Shown: positions 1 to 10,923, counted from the stretch's first letter. The stretch: 64,000 nt of DNA from Paragorgia papillata (GCA_035771165.1 JAWNZC010000001.1:2846001-2910000); one strand, 5' to 3'. The notes: a model not told the origin generated them from the letters alone. Made by a program: numbers and translations.

Positions 1-930
1 AATTAAACGATAGAATTAAACTCACAGAAGCTTTTATACTTCTTCAGGCCAATTATCAGGTTTTCAACCATTGTTGGAGACCAAGACCATTTTTTTCGCT
101 TCGTATTTGCACAGGTATTTGCTGCTCTATCAATTGTTTCACTTTCTGCCACAATTTTGTTTCGCAGTTTTGCCTCGGGTAGGCGAGTCAACTTTATCTC
201 GCCCCCTATATAGGGTAACCCTACCTCGCAAGTACTATATACCCGAGACAAGTATGAAATTCCCCATGTAAACGCTCGCTGTCGAGACTAAATAAAATGA
301 ACACAAAGTTGGCTCCCCCAGGGTAGCTCGGGGGGCAGGGTGACCCTTCTACCAGGGACAACGTTTGTCCATGTAAACGGCCCCTAAGAGAAGTGCACAT
401 GCATTCACGTGCATTTAATGAAAAGTTCAAAGCTAGAATTACAAGCACTGATTACAAGACGACAAGATCAGTACGGAAGTCACTTTGTTTTTGTTAAATA
501 TATTTTTATAATTACACTAAACTAGTATATTTATTATATTACACTTAACTAGATTATTTATTGTATATTTATAGTTAGACTTTGTTATATTAGATGTATT
601 TACTATATTTTGAGGCGGCTTATCTTTGTAAGGAACTTTTATTAGTTCTTTATAAACCGTCCTAATTAACTATTTTGTACATAATTTTATAATTGTATGT
701 TTGCGAAATGTATAATTAGAGTGAGTAAATAAATAAATAAATAAAGTCAGCTAGGGAAGCAATCTGAAGGGGAAGGTAGGGTAGACTTGCTCCAAGTTCG
801 CCTCTCTTATCTCAGCTCTGTTTCTCTCCCTTTATTTTAATTATTTTAGTTCCCTTCCTCACCTTGTCAGTTTGTTTTATTGTTATTGCTCAATTTTGTC
901 ACCTTGTAATTTAATAATCTTAACTCTTAA
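1..930. other. Non-coding stretch, no gene seen
   Basis: AT-rich intergenic DNA. Short open frames on both strands have no recognisable domain. A TAAA microsatellite lies near 723-745. I see no exon with convincing splice signals. Confidence 0.5.
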
Positions 931-931
931 G

Positions 932-1078
932 CCTGTTTTCCACTAGGCGACTTTTTTCGCGCGAAGCGAATTTTTCTTTTGTCTTATAATCCGTTCTGGA
1001 CCGGAATTAACTAGATATCTCTATTCAATTCCAAAGATAGAATGTCGATTCGCGTAAAAAAATCGGTTGTCGAAAAAC
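932..1078. mobile_element. Palindromic MITE, family A, copy 1
   Basis: A roughly 150-bp element whose ends are imperfect inverted repeats (TTTTCCACTAGGCGA at the left, TCGGTTGTCGAAAAACC at the right) around a core containing TTTTTCTTTTGTCTTATAA and CTATTCAATT. Related copies lie at about 8,208-8,362 and 17,930-18,070, which shows that it is a dispersed family. There is no coding capacity. Confidence 0.6.
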
Positions 1079-1079
1079 C

Positions 1080-1600
1080 GCATATTCATTGTAATATCCT
1101 ATTATTATCACTCTAATGATGTTGCATGTTGCGACGAAACGTTAGTTCTTATTAAGATGTTTTAAAATGAATTTTCCATGACTTTTTTCGTGGCAATATT
1201 GTTCATTTTACGTTTAAGATTCCCGCCTGGTTCTATCGCTACGATTTTAAAGTCAAACAGGACGCCTAGGTCTGTGGATGCTTCCATATTTCAATGCTTT
1301 TTAGCTTTCACCAGCTTTTGTTTTATATAGCCATAACTTTCTAAGGGCTTATAACAATTGGTATGTTTGCATTAAAATTGTTAGTGTAGTTATTGTAGAT
1401 AGTAGATGTCTTGGGCATAGGGGACAAAAGTTTGGAAATATGGAAGTTTCCACAATTTATTATTTACTAACTAATTTATTATATATAGTAGTACTATAAA
1501 TTTGTACTTGTACAGTAGTCCCTCAAATATATTGACAATTAATTATGACAAATAAATTATTCTAGCACAATATTTTGTGTTTTACTGTATATTTTACCTG
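1080..1600. other. Non-coding stretch, nothing recognised
   Basis: AT-rich sequence without a supported gene or clear repeat structure. Confidence 0.45.
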
Positions 1601-1614
1601 CACATTAATATTCT

Positions 1615-2195
1615 AGATCTGATGATTTCAAATATTATAATCCTCATGCACAAGATCTTAGAGGATTTTTACATATTCCAGGAAATCCTACATGAGTTCA
1701 TATATCCTGCACAGAAATGAGGATCCTACAGGACTGATAACTAGGAACTTGGATTCTAAATAGGAACCCTTTTATCTTTGTGTAGGATTCCACAAAAATG
1801 GCACTAGGATCCTATACAAGATCCTATAGGATCCTGTACAAGATCCTGTAGAATCCTACAGGTTCCTGTATAAGATTCGGTTATTACTTTGTGTTTCGCA
1901 CACGAATATGCATTAGGGTTAGGGTTAGGATTGAGGTTAGGATTAGGCCTTAGGGTAAGGATTGGGGTTGGGATCAGGGTTAGGATTAGGGTCTTTTCAG
2001 GGTCAGGGTCAAAGAATAACAAATTTGTGCGCGAAACACAAAGTAAGCACCTAGGATTCTGTAGGATCCTGTCAGAATCCAATAGGATCTTGTGCAAGAT
2101 CCTGTAGGATCCTACTAGGATCCAGGATCCTGTAGGATCATGTGGAATCATACAGGATCTTGTACGAGATCCTATATGATCCTGATAGGATATTT
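1615..2195. repeat. GGATCCT-rich repeat block flanking telomere-like core
   Basis: Many degenerate copies of AGGATCCT / AAGATCCTGTAGG occur on both sides of a central telomere-like segment. Because the unit is itself palindromic the whole block can fold back. The open frames that cross it on either strand are low complexity and are not genes. Confidence 0.6.
1884..2046. repeat. Interstitial TTAGGG-like repeats between short inverted repeats
   Basis: Degenerate telomere-type repeats (TTAGGG, TTAGGA, TTGGGG) occupy about 1,914-1,993. They are bounded by a 20-bp inverted repeat, TTACTTTGTGTTTCGCACAC at 1,884-1,903 and its complement (one mismatch) at 2,027-2,046. The structure resembles a small transposable unit or a repaired break that captured telomeric DNA. 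Confidence 0.6.
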
Positions 2196-2617
2196 CCACC
2201 AGGGTTATCTGTGACTTTTTTCCTTTTACATGTACATATGAATCAGTCTTTTAAATGCCTGATTCCCTAGAAATCTGCAGTCTCTCAATTGCCTCCTTTC
2301 CTGGAACTTACAGTTTTTCAAACACACCGCCCTCCCCAATTTCCAGTGCTATAAATGGCTCTCTAGAATTCTTAATATCTTTTCAGGCACGCAACTAGAA
2401 AATCTTGAGGGTAGGGGTGGTAGTAACACCAAAAAAAGACAAAATATTCTAAAATTCTAAACAATTTGGGAAACCAGATATCTTCAGTTTACCCTCCCCT
2501 GCAAATTCCAAGCTAGACTATTCAACAGAGGGTGCAGATAATAATTGCAATAGTCCATTGTTGGTTTGTGCATTTTTAATTGATAAATTCTTAATTTCTT
2601 GGCACAAGGTATGACAG

Positions 2618-3208
2618 GGCTCAAAATAACGGCTGGTCAATGACCGGCCAAATTTTTAATGTGACCAGTCAAATTTGTATAACGCCACTCATTTTGACCG
2701 TTCATATTACTTGCAATTAATTTTATTACTTCCATTTGAAGCAACTTAAAATGATTGTTGTGCTGTTGTAGACCCGTTTCATAATGTCTGATATTATATT
2801 GAAGTGAACTATGCATGCATTTCCTTTTTATGACAAACATTCATATCAGGACTAGCTTATATGTATAACGTACAATATACTTTACATGTTTTTTTTGTTA
2901 AAATGATTGTTGTGCTGTTGTAGACCCGTTTCATAATGTCTGATATTATATTGAAGTGAACTATGCATGCATTTCCTTTTTATGACAAACATTCATATCA
3001 GTACTAGCTTATATGTATAGCGTAGAATATACTTTACATGTTTTTTTGTTGTGTTGTGTTGTGGTGTTTGTTTATTTATGGGTTGTTGTTTTTGTTTTTT
3101 GGGGGAAGGGGGGGGGGGGGCATCGTGAACTGAAGTTTGACCAGTCACAATTGGAACTGACTAGTCACCATGACCAGTGCAACATATGAAACATTATTTT
3201 GAGCCCAG
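2618..3208. mobile_element. Probable MITE with GGGCTCAAAATAA ends
   Basis: The left end GGGCTCAAAATAA is mirrored by TTATTTTGAGCCC at the right, and the subterminal parts hold several GACCAGTCA/TGACCGGTC-like motifs. A 152-bp tandem duplication sits inside. No coding sequence is present. Confidence 0.5.
2747..3050 (+). repeat. Two-copy tandem duplication, unit about 152 bp
   Basis: The sequence beginning TAAAATGATTGTTGTGCTG at 2,747 recurs almost unchanged at 2,899 and continues to about 3,050. Only a few substitutions separate the copies, so the duplication is young. A G-rich tract follows at about 3,103-3,120. Confidence 0.8.
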
Positions 3209-3541
3209 TGTGAGGAACATACTGTATATTATTGACTGTCATAAACTGTTAACTACAGCCTGTGCTGCCCCTAGTTGTGTGCATGAAAACCAGGGGGGTA
3301 ATGATACCCAGTTTGGAAACCACTGCCCTAAGACTAGCTAAGTGAAGTGCAAAGGTATTACAACTGTACATAAAGACAAACAAGTCAGAGTAAACCAGAC
3401 CCTAAAACAAGTCAGAGTAAACCAGACCCTGTTCTAAAGGGTGGTGGTGGTGTACTTGCGGCTAATGATTCTGAACTAATGAACAAATAGTTTAGAGACA
3501 GAATAATATAAAGTGATGGTGACTTGTTATAAAACTGCAAA

Positions 3542-3672
3542 AGACCTTTCCACACAAGGTGCATGGATAATGCATTGAGAGAGATTTGAGTGGTTCTCAC
3601 AAAACGTTGGACATCCAAACCTTCCAACAACTTTGGATCACATGATCCATTTACTTCATGCGGAAAGGTCTA
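3542..3672. mobile_element. MITE family B, copy 1
   Basis: A 131-bp element with ends AGACCTTTCC and GGAAAGGTCT. A related copy with the same ends and interior is at 37,919-38,079. It lies just downstream of the first UGT gene. Confidence 0.65.
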
Positions 3673-3778
3673 TTACAGTGAGGTATAAAAATTCATGATA
3701 TCAATGTCTTGGTACCTTTAATTTCTATTCTAGTGATGGATTGGGTCATCTTTTCACAAATTTCTTGTTTGTTTCATT

Positions 3779-5314
3779 TTATTCTCTTTTTGTCTTTTCT
3801 TTCCTCTGACAGCACCAGTAAAAGCAGAAACAAACCAACTTGATGAAAAAAAAGAGCAGAATATGCCAAACTAGAAAACAAACAGCCAACATATCCAAGC
3901 CCAAGTACTGCCAGAGAGGAATGTCTTGTCCCCAAGATCTCAGATGATCTGCACCAAAGGTAAGTACATGATTAATCCAGAATGCTGCTTCCTCCACAGG
4001 TGGGACTCTCTCTGCTCGCATGATGGCTGAAGCTTTCTGTATGCGTGCTCTGTATTCAGGGTTGGTAATTACCTCATCAATAGCAGAAACTAAGTCCTCA
4101 ATAGCAAATGTCCTCAGGTCAAGTCTTAATCCAAAACCTTTCCGAACAATTCTTGCAGCATTGCCAGGTTGGTCTGCAAACACAGGAAATCCAATCATTG
4201 GAACCCCAGTAAGCACTGCCTCTTGCTGGCCATTGGATCCACAGTGTGTGATAAACAGTCGCGTGTTTTTATGATGTAATAGATCATACTGAGGAAGCCA
4301 ATCACCGAACAACAGTTTATCTGATCTACTGGAATTGGACATTGAATATCGTATTACAAACCTGTATTTTGTTTGCTTGAATGCTGTAAAAAGTTTGTTC
4401 CAAATCTCAAGAGGTATACTCTTCACAATGCTTCCAAAAGTAACAACGACAACACCATCCTTTGCATGGTCCATGAACGACTGGAATTCTTGTGGTAGTG
4501 GTTTTGGTTCCATTGTGACCAAGTGACCAACTCGTTTCACATTAGGCATGGTGGGAGGGTTGTAGTCGAGGACACCATGTTGTATGAAAATCCAAAGAAG
4601 TGCCTTAGCATGCAGGTCATGCATAGAGATGTATGGTTTTCCTGGAGCATAATCACTCACAGCTGTAGGCTTAGTAAAAGGATCATAGAAATATGGCGCA
4701 AACTCCATAAAGGTATTGACAAACCTTTGTCGGAATGTCATTTGATCTGTGAAGTCACTAAGCATATTTGGGACAACAGATGGCAAGATGGGAGCGCGTG
4801 AAAATTGAGCTGCAGGGAATGATCCTATAAACACGAACGGAATATGAAACTTGTAAGCAACGATGGTCAACATTCTAGCTGGTGGTGTTGAGTCTAAGAT
4901 CATTAGGTCTGGCTTGCAAGCTTTTATATCTTCCATCAGTTGTTGATCTTTGAGAATCTTCACTACTATTACTTTTATCAGGCCAATGACTGCACTTGTT
5001 CCCCATTTTCCCTGAAAGAAAGTGTCTGTAATCATTTCTTCTGATTCATTAAACTCACGCATATCCCCCAAGCTATCGTACATCAACAAGTTCACTCCTT
5101 TGTCTTGAAATTTAGCTCGCATGTGCCGCGGGATGGCTATGGTTACATTGTGACCTTGATCTTGCAATACTTTACCAACGTTGGCAGCTCCGATGATGGG
5201 GCTGTAGGCGGGGAAGAACAAGATGACGACGTTGGCTGCTGAGCTCCAATGAACTGTGATAACGATTAGAAATAGAACTACTGCAGACGCTCTGTGAATA
5301 CATCGGCTAGCCAT
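3779..5314 (-). CDS. UDP-glucuronosyltransferase, paralogue 1 (catalytic His replaced by Pro)
   Basis: This 511-residue intronless gene encodes a UGT of glycosyltransferase family 1, an ER membrane enzyme that transfers a sugar from a UDP-sugar to lipophilic acceptors. The sequence shows a signal peptide (about residues 9-26), an acceptor-binding half, a donor-binding signature around H357 (THCGSNGQQEA, then FADQPGNAARIV), one membrane helix near residues 470-497 and a lysine-rich cytosolic tail ending KTKRE, which fits a KxKxx ER-retrieval signal. The length is normal for the family. D141 in the ILDS motif is the likely catalytic Asp. The usual catalytic His, H39 in the neighbouring paralogue, is Pro39 here. 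Human UGT1A4 carries a Pro at the same site and favours N-glucuronidation. The start is the ATG directly before the signal peptide. The C-terminal half is nearly identical in DNA to the copy at 15.7 kb. Confidence 0.93.
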   Translation of the reverse strand: MASRCIHRASAVVLFLIVITVHWSSAANVVILFFPAYSPIIGAANVGKVLQDQGHNVTIAIPRHMRAKFQDKGVNLLMYDSLGDMREFNESEEMITDTFFQGKWGTSAVIGLIKVIVVKILKDQQLMEDIKACKPDLMILDSTPPARMLTIVAYKFHIPFVFIGSFPAAQFSRAPILPSVVPNMLSDFTDQMTFRQRFVNTFMEFAPYFYDPFTKPTAVSDYAPGKPYISMHDLHAKALLWIFIQHGVLDYNPPTMPNVKRVGHLVTMEPKPLPQEFQSFMDHAKDGVVVVTFGSIVKSIPLEIWNKLFTAFKQTKYRFVIRYSMSNSSRSDKLLFGDWLPQYDLLHHKNTRLFITHCGSNGQQEAVLTGVPMIGFPVFADQPGNAARIVRKGFGLRLDLRTFAIEDLVSAIDEVITNPEYRARIQKASAIMRAERVPPVEEAAFWINHVLTFGADHLRSWGQDIPLWQYLGLDMLAVCFLVWHILLFFFIKLVCFCFYWCCQRKEKTKRE

Positions 5315-6320
5315 CGCGATATCCCTCAGACACCTTGTGTAGTCAATGATATTAAAATATCACTTTGCCTTTGGTCTTATCCACAGAATAAGTATTTATT
5401 CTGTGTCTTTCTCTCTTCTCTCTGGTTGAGGCTGGTCACGTGTTTCGAGGGCAAAAAGATAACTTACAGCGCGTAGAGCTAAAACATAGGGACGCGTCCT
5501 TAGGGGGTGGGTTAGTTATTTATTTTATTCTGACAAGACAACGTGTACCGTTGTACGTTTTATATCTGTCAAGAAAGCCAGACTCAGACTGCATGCCCAA
5601 ATCGATGTTTATTTACGTCGGTTTCCTCAGTGTTGTGCGATACTGTAAACTGTATGTAGAAAGTAGAAACAGTCACAGAAGTCGCCGTCCTGAACTCGAA
5701 GGCCTCTATGTCTCGATTGGCTTTTTGAAATAGTAAAGTACGTGTAAATCTCTCCGGTTGATTAGCGCCTTCAGCTTGGGTTTTATTCGTCGAAGTCTAC
5801 CCGAATACACCACCAATTTTTCGTTAACTGGCCGCTTTGAGTCGCGCCGCTTCGCCTTTGTGGTTGCTTACTTGCTGTGAAATGTGGGCCTGCAACAAAG
5901 CATGGTGTTTTTTCATCACTCGCGGCCGTGAGAGGCCGCGTATTTCTATTGGTCGAATTTGGCGGCCGCGGATTTCTATTGGTCGAACAAAATTAATGCA
6001 GAATAAATTATTTTTAAAGTTATTGTTTACGGAGTTCAACAATGCATGGAGTGGAGTGGAGACATATTTCAACAAGACGGCTATTAAAGACGCCGTAGCT
6101 CTTAATATTTCAAAACACATCGCTGTGGAACAAAAGAAAAGAAATAGCAAAGTAGATCCGGGTTGAAACTCCATGAATCTCTCTGTCTGTCAGTGTCTGG
6201 CTTTATAATACAGAAGCAAGTGTCATCACTTTCACAAATTGAGCCCCGTCCGTCGCCTTGACGCTATATATGCCGTTCAAAACATATTAATAAGAGGAGA
6301 TACACATTCACTTAATTCTA
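5315..6320. other. 5' flank of UGT gene 1; no further gene seen
   Basis: The segment upstream of the UGT start contains a CACGTG E-box near 5,437. At about 5,940-5,985 two copies of TTTCTATTGGTCGAA (inverted CCAAT boxes) sit beside GC-rich palindromes (GGCCGCG). These could be promoter elements, but no transcript can be assigned. Overlapping frames on both strands at 5,824-6,174 show no protein family. Confidence 0.4.
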
Positions 6321-6321
6321 G

Positions 6322-6380
6322 CCTGGCGTAGCAGGCGTTACTGGATTGGGGGACTGGGGAGAGGGCTGAGAAGTAACGCC
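6322..6380. mobile_element. Short palindromic MITE, family C, intact copy
   Basis: The ends GCAGGCGTTACT and AGTAACGCCTGC are inverted repeats around CCCCAATCC-type sequence on the complementary strand. The same element, interrupted by a 5S-derived SINE, lies at about 10,008-10,400 in the opposite orientation. Confidence 0.6.
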
Positions 6381-6689
6381 TGCAGTGGGTTCTGCGGTAA
6401 GCACTAAATGCCATACCGTGAGGCCCCTTGAGCCCGCATTCGGCTATTTTGTCAACGGTATAACCGGTATAGTAGCAACTGTGGCATCTATATTAGCAAA
6501 ACAATGTTGTCATTGTCCAGAATTGAAGAAGTATAGGGTGTTGCGTAGGCAGTGTTGAAACAATCGAAATTCAAAATATAGTAAGCGGTCGAAACAGAGA
6601 ACGTAGTAGTCTAACGTTTCGAGCGAAGGCCCTTCGTCAGAGAGAAACGTGTAGAGTGCTCGATACAGAGATGTAGAGCTTAATATACA

Positions 6690-7032
6690 ATTTATTTGAA
6701 ACTATCAAATATATATACAGGTCGTCATTAATACACTGTGTTTCACAGCGTGCTCAGGCCACAGCGTGCTTAACGCAATCATCAGATGATTAACGGACCA
6801 ACGACGTATCACTGAATTTAAATTTAAATTTAAATATGCATGTCTGCGGCGGAAGTGTTAAATGTCTGGTGGTATTTCCTTGAAGTTACACAATAAGTGC
6901 TGGTTGACATGGCGACAACTTGATAAAAGTTCATTTCTTTTATTGAGTGAAGTGATATATCATACAGAGTGTTTCATCAGGATTTCCAAACACCCATAGG
7001 CGTACGGGCCGGGGGGGCTGGGGGGCTGCAGC

Positions 7033-7064
<32 letters not shown>

Positions 7065-8430
7065 CAGTTGCCGAAAAATTGGCTGTATTCGGGCAAAAAT
7101 AGTCTTGTCATTCGGGCAAAAAGGATTCTGCCTTAAATTAATCAAATGTTGTAATGCAACTTAATGCACGACATCACTGATTGCCATTGAGGGAAATCGG
7201 GAATTTTATTGTTGTTTTTCGTTTAGCAATGTGATCAAGGGTTTAGGCGTCAGCTGGTCAATATAGGCATTGTCCAAACGCTATCTTGCATATTTGATAT
7301 TATACCTAATAAATTTCGGCTAATAAAAATTATTTAGTTTTTCATTTCGGCTTCCCTCTTCTCTGCAGCCATTGTGCAGCGTGTTACTCGTGACATTTTT
7401 CCGCGGGAGAACTCTAGTTATCCACACAATCTAAATTTGGAAAATCTGCGTTGCTTAAGTCCGAATTAGCGCTTGTTGCTTAAATCCAAATTAACGCTCC
7501 CGCGTGGTGCCGCGACCAAAAATACCAGAATAGTGCCCTTAAATGACAGGAAATATCTTTTGAGAGACTCAAGATTTCAAAAAATTTTCCGGGGGAGCAT
7601 GACCCGGACCCCCTAATAAATTATGACGTCGTCATTTATTCGGGAAAGCACCGAGGTGTTTGGAATCCTGATGAAACACTCTTCCGAGTGTGTGATATAG
7701 CTTCTCAAACAAGTCAGTATTTTAAGAGAAAATCGAGGCGAAAGTTGGCTTAAATTATGAAATTTCTTCCTCCGATATCAAAACCTCCGTCTCGGTACTG
7801 ATTTCCTTTGTTTTCGGTTCATGAATTATTAATGATTTGAGAAGGGAATTTCTGAAATATAATATGAAATTTCTCAGTAAGGCAGAGTTCGCATCTTTTT
7901 TATCCGTTTTTAAAGACGGGCGCTCTGTTTAAGACTAACGACAAAAAAAGATTCGAACTCTGCCTTACTCATGAGAAATTTCATATTATATTTCAGAATT
8001 TCCCTTTACTCAATAAAAGAAATGAATTTTTATCAAGTTGTCGCCATGTCAACAAGCACTTATTGTGTAACTTCAAGGAAATACCACCAGACATTTATTA
8101 TTATAATTATTATTTAACACTTCCGCCGCAGACATGCATATTTAAATTTAAATTTAAATTCAGTGACACATCGTTAGTCTGTTAGTCTTCTGATGATTGC
8201 GTAAAGTTGGTTTTTCACTGACGAGTTTTGTCGCGCGAAGCGGCCTTTTTCTTTTGTCTTATGAGCTCTCGAGTGGACCTAATTAGAAATCTATTCCAAT
8301 CTATTCAATTTTGACAATAGAAATGTCGCTTCGCGCGACAAAATTCGCCAGTGGAAAATCGGCTTAAAGCATGAAACACATTGTAATGACAACCAGTATA
8401 TATATATATTAGATAGTTTCCAATAAATTA
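6690..8430. mobile_element. Large foldback element with nested MITE
   Basis: Long imperfect inverted repeats bound this element: about 6,690-6,960 on the left pairs with 8,005-8,205 plus 8,362-8,430 on the right, sharing TTTAAATTTAAATTTAAAT and GCATGTCTGCGGCGGAAGTG. The right arm is split at about 8,206 by a family A MITE. The interior (about 6,960-8,005) has a poly-C tract at about 7,030-7,062 and a second internal inverted repeat around AATTTCATATTATATTTCAG, but no intact gene. It is a non-autonomous element. Confidence 0.7.
8208..8362. mobile_element. Palindromic MITE, family A, copy 2 (nested)
   Basis: The ends TTTTTCACTGACGAGTTTTGTCGCGCGAAGCG and their complement are separated by a core shared with the copies at 0.9 and 17.9 kb. 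It interrupts the right arm of the foldback element; TAAAG occurs on both sides and may be the target duplication. Confidence 0.65.
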
Positions 8431-8437
8431 TATATAT

Positions 8438-8490
<53 letters not shown>
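8396..8490. repeat. (TA)n microsatellite
   Basis: Nearly pure TA dinucleotide repeats, with one break at about 8,412-8,432. Confidence 0.9.
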
Positions 8491-8493
<3 letters not shown>

Positions 8494-9130
8494 CAATCTA
8501 CAGACACGGTGTTTCGCTGTACAACAGCTCATCAGTGTAGCTTGGAACAATCTGAATGAATTTCATTAATTACTTATACACATGCGATTGTCGGTGACAA
8601 GCGCATGTGGGACAGCATCGGTGAAGTACATTCAGATAGCGTGAAGTGCGCATGGGCCCAGAGTGCTCAAACTTCCACAAGGGTAGTGAGCGTTAAATTA
8701 GAGATTTCTTATAGAAATCGAACGATTTTCCAAACATCAAGCGGGACTTCCTTCTCACGAATAAGTGAAATTTTAAACGTAAGTTGCTACAGAGGTTAAT
8801 AAGGCAGACATCGGCAGCACAGTGATGTTAACTACAACACTTGCCTAGATGACCGTAGTATTGCGGGCTCAAGGGGGTTCTGCAGTGGAGCTCTTTGGTT
8901 TTGCCAAACACCCCCTAATGAAATATGATCTCGAGCGGCCAATGTCTGAAGCTATTAAATTAACTGTTTGTATTAATTGTAATATTTCAAAACCATGGCA
9001 TTTAATTCAGTAAAATTTCGGGTAAATTATTATTTCAATAATTCTCTTTTTATAAAAAACAATTATAGTACAAGGGAGTTAAAAGACTGAGAGTTGGTCG
9101 CAAATCTGTGGAAGGGATAAATTAATATTA
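8491..9130. other. Non-coding stretch, nothing recognised
   Basis: No supported gene or repeat is seen. The 64-residue frame at 8,605-8,799 has no domain and no splice context. Confidence 0.4.
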
Positions 9131-9132
9131 AC

Positions 9133-9600
9133 GGAATATGTCTGCAGTGTCCGATGGTGTCTGCTGACAAATATTTCTAAAACTGTGGACTGGAAATGTA
9201 TGAAATTAGGTGTGAATGGTAGAGTAATCCTGTTTCTATCAATGGCAACGAATATTCAGGGGAAAAAACACAGTAATAACAGCGAGTGTTTACCGAAATA
9301 AAACAGTTGTGAAAGGTATATAAATAGTAGTGATTATTTAACGGAAATGTCTGCGGCGTCCCACGGTGTCTGCTCACAAATATTTCTCAAACTGTGGCCT
9401 GGAAATTTATAAAATTAGGTGTGAATGGCAGAGTAACCCTGTTTCTATCAATAGCAACGAATATTCATGAAGAGAACAGTAATGACAGCGAGTGTTTACC
9501 AAAATAAAACAGTTGAGTCAGTGAAAGGTATACCATATCATTATTGAACGGAAATGTCTGCGGCGTCCCACGGTGTTCGCTCGCAAGTATTTTCAGACAT
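9133..9600 (+). repeat. Tandem repeat, unit about 209 bp, 2.2 copies
   Basis: GGAA(T)ATGTCTGC followed by a GTCC(G/C)A(T/C)GGTGT block recurs at 9,133, 9,342 and 9,550. Units 1 and 2 are complete, and unit 3 stops after about 50 bp. Each unit contains AATATTTCTAAAACTGTGG-like and TATCAATGGCAACGAATATTC-like segments. Confidence 0.75.
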
Positions 9601-10007
9601 TTTATGACTGACAGAGACATATGAAAGCATGAAAGCAAAGCGTCTCACGGTGACGTGTTCGCTTTCAAAATCAAATTCAGGAACTTCCTATTATTAAGAT
9701 ATATTCCAAACTCTTGCATGGAGGTTTTAAATATAAAACTTAGTTGAATGGTTGAGAGTCGAGGAGGCTGACACTCAGCATTTTCATTTGATCAAATCGC
9801 AAAAGCACTGCAGACTTGATCCAAGTCTATGCAAGATGCTGTTTAGATATTTCCTTTGATATCAATCCATTCAATCGTTTCAGCTTTGTTTGAAAATTAG
9901 AATTGAAATTATTAATTTTACTTACTAAACCTTCTTGATTGACAGATTATGGGCGCTAAGCGAATCACATTCGGCGTAATCAATAATTAAAATCCCGTTC
10001 GTCAGCG
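9601..10007. other. Non-coding stretch, nothing recognised
   Basis: No supported gene or repeat is seen. Confidence 0.4.
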
Positions 10008-10400
10008 AACGGCGTTACTTCTCAGCCCTCTCCCCAGTCCCCCTGCACGGGTGGCGTGTGCTGTTAGCCTCTCACCGCTGTAGTTAAGCCCAGTTGGACG
10101 GGGTTAGTACTTGGATGGGTGACAGTCTGGGAATAGCCCCGTTCTCGAACTTGAATTTCATGTGAGTAGAGTTTAGTTGGTCTCTCCTGTGCTTCGAGGG
10201 TTTTTCGCAGGGTTCTGCGGTTTTCCTCCCTCCGTAAAATCAACACGTTAGGTCTTAGCTTATGTCGTGCACTTTTAACATGAGCCTCTGGCTTGGATGA
10301 TTGGGCGACCACATTCTGTGTTTACGACGTTAAATAAATCATTACTCATTACTCATTACTCCCCCAATCCTGTAACGCCTGCTACGCATGCAGGCTAACT
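10008..10400. mobile_element. MITE family C split by a SINE insertion
   Basis: The left half (GGCGTTACTTCTCAGCCC...AGTCCCCC, about 10,008-10,043) and right half (CCCCCAATCC...GTAACGCCTGC, about 10,360-10,400) together match the intact element at 6,322-6,380. The SINE lies between them, so it inserted later. Confidence 0.65.
10046..10360 (+). mobile_element. 5S rRNA-derived SINE (SINE3-like), copy 1
   Basis: The head contains GGGTTAGTACTTGGATGGGTGAC and TCTGGGAATA, which match the 3' half of eukaryotic 5S rRNA including the internal promoter region. The body is non-coding, and the end is a short ATTACTC tandem repeat. A related copy in the opposite orientation is at about 21,655-21,850. Transcription would be by RNA polymerase III. 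Open frames across it are incidental. Confidence 0.7.
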
Positions 10401-10473
10401 TAATTCGTGTAATAAAGATTATTGCTAAATGAGGTAAGTTCTAAGTTTGCAAACGAAGTTTCTTTCTGCCATT

Positions 10474-10923
10474 AAAGGGCATCTGACTCGAAAATTAAGT
10501 TTGTCTTATTGAAAAGAACATTTAAAATGATAAAATAACATCTTTTGCAGTTTTTGGTTTCGGCTTGCTTCGTTTTTGAGATATTCCAGTTTGTTTGATA
10601 TGCAAATGACACAACTTTTTACGTCACACGTGCATAATGAGTACATGCAGTATGAGTTACCGAGAGAAGGTTACATATCTTTGCTATATTGTGAAACGAA
10701 ATCACTTGGAATTCTACATGTTTGGTGTTGTGACTTGTGACCTTTTCTGATAACTCATTATGCACATGTGACGTAAAAAGTAATTGCGTCATTTGCATAT
10801 CAAACAAGCTGGAATATCTCAAAAACGAAGCAAGGAAACCAAAAACGGCAAAATATGTTATTTAATCATTTTAAATGTTCTTTTCAATAAGACAAACTTA
10901 ATTTTTGAGTCATATGCCCTTTA
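10474..10923. mobile_element. Foldback MITE with about 165-bp arms
   Basis: The left arm 10,474-10,640 and right arm 10,755-10,923 are inverted copies sharing TAAGTTTGTCTTATTGAAAAG, TTTTTGAGATATTCCAG and TTGATATGCAAATGA. Diverged relatives of both arms occur at about 32,340-32,460 and 33,300-33,465. Confidence 0.75.

Noticed and set aside
1804..2199. 131-residue minus-strand frame
   Set aside because: It runs through GGATCCT and TTAGGG repeats and is low complexity.
5824..6174. Overlapping plus- and minus-strand frames of 109 and 116 residues
   Set aside because: They mirror each other, have no domain and no splice context.
6960..7145. Minus-strand frame with a poly-Gly run
   Set aside because: It is produced by the poly-C tract inside a foldback element.
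10080..10140. Genuine 5S rRNA gene
   Set aside because: Only the 3' half resembles 5S rRNA, and it continues into SINE body sequence.
10064..10312. 82-residue minus-strand frame, and its relative at 21,663-21,932
   Set aside because: Both lie in the 5S-derived SINE and have no protein similarity beyond the shared repeat.
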